This document shows positions 61,011 through 64,000 of a DNA stretch of 64,000 nucleotides, one piece after another; position 1 is the stretch's first letter, and each line of letters starts with the position of its first letter. The DNA comes from Aphrophora alni (taxonomy: Eukaryota > Arthropoda > Insecta > Hemiptera > Aphrophoridae). The stretch lies in assembly GCA_963513935.1 (NCBI GenBank), contig OY740767.1:83378060-83442059 (forward strand), in the 5' to 3' direction. The notes beneath the pieces are model-generated. The model had not been told where the DNA came from, did not search any database, and saw only the letters and a program-made list of their open reading frames with translations. A program made the translations under genes and the position numbers.

Positions 61011-61291
61011 TTATGTGTTTTGTCCCCCCCCCCTTTATTTCAAGAACAGATTTCGATATATAGTCCAATCTAAGTATATACAAATGTATACTACTATCAT
61101 TACATACGATAGTTTAAAAATTAAACATTTAGTTTTTTGGTTTCAAAATAGCAGCCTTCAACATTTTAAAATTTATTTTAGCTAAAAAAACTCCAATATA
61201 ACATTTGTTTGAGGTACTAATCTATCAAATATAATATAATCTCTATAAATATAATTAAATTATGCGACAGTTATGGTCATAAAAAGGATAC
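61011..61291. other. KICS2 intron start (gene orientation), AT-rich
   Basis: A C10 run lies at 61023-61032. Nothing else was recognised. Confidence 0.45.
61283..61291 (-). promoter_or_regulatory. U12-type 5' splice site
   Basis: Immediately after ATTGACGT the minus strand reads GTATCCTTT, a perfect match to the minor-spliceosome donor consensus (RTATCCTTT). A conventional donor reading GAC|GTGTAT two bases earlier is possible but poorer. Confidence 0.6.
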
Positions 61292-61425
61292 ACGTCAATT
61301 AACTGAATCCTGATTGTAAGGTACTGACAAATTTTACCAGCCATTACTGAAACTGTAAAATCTGACGATTCTTCCAACTTGTGTAGATCTTGACGCAATG
61401 TTTCATACATCGATTTTAAAGAATT
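61292..61425 (-). CDS. KICS2: KICS2 (C12orf66 homologue), internal exon A
   Basis: On the minus strand TGTTTTAG precedes AATTCTTTAAAATCG. The frame encodes NSLKSMYETLRQDLHKLEES, then GKICQYLTIRIQLID, aligning with human DSIRTIYTSLHNELKK and LCFFVQARMEIADF. The exon ends at a U12-type donor (61292 if that site is used, 61294 if the weaker GAC|GTGTAT is used). The following exon is 7.8 kb away. The N-terminal part of the protein was not found upstream within the window. Confidence 0.8.
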
Positions 61426-62091
61426 CTAAAACAAAAAACACTTTTTTCTTAGGCTATGAATTTAGTCATAAAATGAAAATGAAAAAGTAAATAAAAACCT
61501 AAGGTATATTAAACATATAGTTTAGAATTACAAACAATACATAGTTTACAATAATATTAATAATAATAATAGTACAGTAGGGCCCTGATTATCCGAGCTA
61601 ATGTAGACCAGAGGATATCCAGATAACCAGAAACTCAGATAACACGGGCTACCCGACCGGCGAACAAGAGCGTCCCCCGCCGCCATTGAAATTAATGGTA
61701 GCGTGTGCGTTTTCGGCCGCCAGTCTGTGTTACAGGCGTAACAAAGACGTTATAGGGTTGATAAAGTAATAAATAAAGACGTAAAATTGAATTAAAATAT
61801 CAAGTTAACTTTATTACGAAACCCACAGTACTGCACTGTACTAAATATTATGTTCATAATATAAAAAATACAGAAATATGCTGTACTGAACAGCAAATAA
61901 AAATACAGTTTCTTAAAATCTAAATCCTAGCCTACAAATCTAAAACAAGGTCAATGGTGAATATGTAAATACACTTAAAAAGAGCTACAGTATTGAAAAC
62001 TGTTTTGTACTGGTACTTTACCAATGAAAATTTAATTTTAAAACTAAGCCTACTTCTTGAAAAAGTTTATCACAGTTTTCTGCTTTACTGA

Positions 62092-63293
62092 TGATTATGA
62101 TTTGATTATGATTTGAGATGGGGTGGAATCCTAACTCGAGAGGGATTCCCTGTACGTCAACCATTGGCTTATTGTACCCCCTGTATACCGTTCCTGGAAG
62201 ATTAGAACCCTGTTCCTCGAACGAGGTTCAGGATTTTTTCCACCAGGTACGTATCCTCTTCGTCTCCCGGTTGCTGGATACCAAAGAGCTCCCTCCTTCT
62301 GCGCTCCAGCATCCCGCAATCGAATATGACATGTCTTGCAGACTCCGCGGCTTGCCCGCAGAGCCGACAGCTTTGGTCTCCTTTGAAGACTCCCACTGTT
62401 GCAAGATGTTTCCTGAACTGGCCATGTCCAGTGATGAGTCCTACAACTCTTTTAAGCTGTAGCCTGTCTAGCTTGATTAATGACTTCGTAAGGTAAGTAC
62501 TGGGTTCTTTAATCAGCTGTTTACTTTGTGTGAGCCCGGGAGTCCTGCGCCATCTCTGGCGTTGCTTTTCCTTGGCCCAGTTGTTAACTGCGCTTTTAGC
62601 CATACTGCGGCTGATACAGCACATAGGTTCTGGCCCCATAAAGGGTGTAGCTGCTCCTTTCTTTGCGAGGATATCTGCCATCTCATTACCTTGGATGCCA
62701 CGATGACCTGGCACCCATCTCAATTCCACCATGTTCCTTGTGGAGAGCTTCTTAAGTGTAAAGAGGCAGTCCTTCACCAGTTTCGAGGTGACTTGTACTG
62801 AGTCTAGCGCTTTTAATGCTGCTTGACTGTCTGAGAGAATAAGGATTTGTCTATCTCGAAAGCCTTTTGACAATCCCAGATGGGCGCAGGCAGAGATAGC
62901 TAGTAACTCTGCTTGAAAAACTGTGCAGTACTTGCCAAGACTTACACTAATGTTTGTCCTTGGTGATGAGCTGTAAATACCATAACCTGAGTTACCCTCC
63001 ATAAGAGACCCATCGGTGTACCAGACAAGAGTCCCTCTGGAGGATCCCGGTTTACTGTTTCCTTCCCAGTCTTCTCGGTTACCAAGGGTTACCGTGAAGG
63101 GTCTGTTGAAGATGCATTCGGTGTGCATTGCGTCTGGCACCATGTCTAACACCGAGTTTTTGAGTGCGATGTCAACTATGTCAGTATGTCCTGCTCCAGG
63201 CAAGCCCCTCCGCCATTCGTTGACACACGTAAGTCTGTAAGCGGATTTCCTTGCCTCCGACATTATGTAAATATCAAGAGGCAGGAGTCCGAG
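62092..63293 (-). mobile_element. 5'-truncated LINE (RNase H part) with 11-bp target duplication
   Basis: TGCTTTACTGA occurs at 62081-62091 and 63294-63304, directly flanking 1202 bp. The minus-strand 3' end is a short repeated tail (TCAAATCATAATC twice), typical of I/R1-group LINEs. The 5' truncation falls between the RT and RNase H domains. Confidence 0.9.
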
Positions 63294-63401
63294 TGCTTTA
63301 CTGAACTGGCCCGCTTCTTTGCAGCACAGTAAAATAGCGAGTAAAATGACCGAGCGGTCTTCCCACTCCACTCGCTCTCTACGGTACTGTACAGTGTACA
63401 A
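62202..63401 (-). CDS. LINE RNase H-domain ORF fused to transposon-end sequence (399 codons)
   Basis: The first 36 residues come from the Tigger-type element and its target duplication. LINE sequence starts at LGLLPLDIYIMSEARKSAY (from residue 37). The RNase H domain follows, with all four acidic residues visible: YTDGS (about residue 130), QAELLAI (about 164), LSDSQAAL (about 190) and GNEMADILAK (about 238), plus the WVPGH motif. The tail carries CRLC-x8-H-x4-C, the zinc knuckle found at the end of R1/I-type ORF2. In a complete LINE this follows the reverse transcriptase and removes RNA during insertion. The frame is open throughout, consistent with recent arrival. Expression as a separate protein is doubtful. 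Confidence 0.85.
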   Translation of the reverse strand: MYTVQYRRERVEWEDRSVILLAILLCCKEAGQFSKALGLLPLDIYIMSEARKSAYRLTCVNEWRRGLPGAGHTDIVDIALKNSVLDMVPDAMHTECIFNRPFTVTLGNREDWEGNSKPGSSRGTLVWYTDGSLMEGNSGYGIYSSSPRTNISVSLGKYCTVFQAELLAISACAHLGLSKGFRDRQILILSDSQAALKALDSVQVTSKLVKDCLFTLKKLSTRNMVELRWVPGHRGIQGNEMADILAKKGAATPFMGPEPMCCISRSMAKSAVNNWAKEKQRQRWRRTPGLTQSKQLIKEPSTYLTKSLIKLDRLQLKRVVGLITGHGQFRKHLATVGVFKGDQSCRLCGQAAESARHVIFDCGMLERRRRELFGIQQPGDEEDTYLVEKILNLVRGTGF

Positions 63402-63442
63402 ACACTCGGTTAGTTGAGGCTCGGATAATCAGGGCCCTACTG

Positions 63443-63616
63443 TATAACCTATTATTTATTACTAGAAAGCTAATCACCGTCTGTTAATACCCAGTATGTA
63501 TTTAAAATTTTATCTTTAGATAAGAGAAGTTAGATCATTTAGATTAAGAATGTGACTAGAGCCAACCAACAAAATTCTAAGGAAGCCGTATTTTAAAATT
63601 TAGTATTAAACTACAA
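63443..63616. other. AT-rich spacer
   Basis: If the tRNA-like segment that follows is a SINE head, this would hold its body, but no defined 3' tail was seen. Confidence 0.35.
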
Positions 63617-63704
63617 CTATCAACCAAGCTCAAACTTGCAACGGTTGACTTATCCGAACTCCTGCGAGATAAGCATGCGCTCTGCCAATTGAGCCACTCA
63701 TACC
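63617..63704 (-). repeat. tRNA-like sequence (SINE head or tRNA pseudogene)
   Basis: On the minus strand TGGCTCAATTGG is an exact RNA polymerase III A box, inside a D-arm-like GCTC...GAGC. About 45 bp on, AAGTTTGAGCTTG resembles a B box and T arm. The anticodon arm does not pair well and the acceptor stem does not close, so a functional tRNA is unlikely. Confidence 0.6.
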
Positions 63705-64000
63705 AATGTGAAACGGGACTAACAACATAATCTGATGAATCATTCCAGTCAGTTGAATTTGTTTAAGAAAATGTGAATATGACGGTGTTTGTACAAATTT
63801 AGAATTTCATTTAGCAAATATATTCCAATTAAGTTTAAATGTATGTGAAGAATTTAATTTAATTAAACAAGTATTGCCTTTAAAGGCTAAAATTAGCTCC
63901 AACTCAGGCATTCAATGATTAGATATAGTTCTCAATATACACACTTGTTTGCCGTAAAGCAGAACATCAAGCGATGGCACGACATTGTCACAGAACGAAA
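63705..64000. other. AT-rich sequence to the window end
   Basis: No exon matching the missing KICS2 N-terminus was recognised. Confidence 0.4.

Larger units (their letters stand above)
61575..63442. mobile_element. Non-autonomous Tigger-type element carrying a LINE insertion
   Basis: The termini are CAGTAGGGCCCTGATTATCC at the left and, reverse-complemented, CAGTAGGGCCCTGATTATCC at the right, identical over at least 24 bp and flanked by TA. Without the LINE the element is about 655 bp, with no transposase sequence. Near-perfect ends suggest recent mobility. Confidence 0.88.

Noticed and set aside
62202..63401. 399-codon ORF as a new host gene
   Set aside because: Target duplication, RNase H motifs and the carrier's inverted ends show a LINE fragment inserted in a transposon.
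63617..63704. Functional tRNA gene
   Set aside because: A box and T-arm-like parts are present, but the acceptor and anticodon stems do not close.

Overview
This is eukaryotic nuclear DNA, most likely from an arthropod and perhaps a hemipteran insect. It is AT-rich, its host exons are short and separated by kilobases of intron, and most of the recognisable sequence is mobile elements of types common in arthropods: Tigger/pogo, hAT, piggyBac, mariner, Penelope-like elements (PLEs), RNase H-bearing LINEs and an LTR retrotransposon. The taxon is an inference, because no diagnostic mitochondrial, rRNA or satellite sequence is present.

The one host gene I can name is on the minus strand: a homologue of KICS2 (human C12orf66), a subunit of the KICSTOR complex that tethers GATOR1 to lysosomes and restrains mTORC1. 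Five consecutive internal exons are at about 61.3-61.4, 53.4-53.5, 51.3-51.5, 24.15-24.35 and 21.45-21.6 kb. They are joined by introns of about 7.8, 1.9, 27 and 2.5 kb. The first coding exon(s) and the last exon(s) were not found and probably lie outside the window. The first of these introns has a minor-spliceosome (U12-type) donor. A further 33-codon exon-like segment at 14.1 kb belongs to an unidentified minus-strand gene.

Layout: 0-12 kb holds a hAT fossil, a Tigger fossil, two PLE fragments, an internally deleted piggyBac element (TTAA to TTAA) and a second Tigger fossil. 12-20 kb holds a hammerhead-like motif, an exon candidate, two Tigger-type non-autonomous elements carrying the same GC-rich minisatellite, a PLE endonuclease fragment and a mariner fossil. 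21-24 kb holds two KICS2 exons and a Tigger 3' fragment. 24.5-32.9 kb is a complete, young LTR element (4-bp duplication GAGT, LTRs of about 1.6 kb that look nearly identical) with a coiled-coil gag-like ORF and no recognisable pol. 33-38 kb is mostly unassigned, with a perfect hairpin and a GC-rich island. 38.2-40.8 kb is an almost full-length but frameshifted Tigger. 42-48.3 kb holds a piggyBac fossil and a complete hAT with a Tigger element nested in it. 48.6-53.2 kb holds two fold-back elements, a deleted Tigger and one KICS2 exon. 53.4-61.4 kb holds two KICS2 exons flanking a possible old LTR, a LINE broken by a PLE that is itself broken by a piggyBac-type MITE, and a piggyBac fossil. 61.6-63.4 kb is a Tigger-type element carrying a 5'-truncated LINE with an 11-bp target duplication.

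The most interesting points are: (1) seven hammerhead-ribozyme-like motifs associated with PLE remnants, two of them structurally complete on paper; (2) a pol-less LTR element with a single large coiled-coil ORF; (3) the U12-type intron in KICS2; (4) a minisatellite shared by Tigger elements whose ends belong to two different terminal-repeat families. I saw no CRISPR array and no prokaryotic operon.
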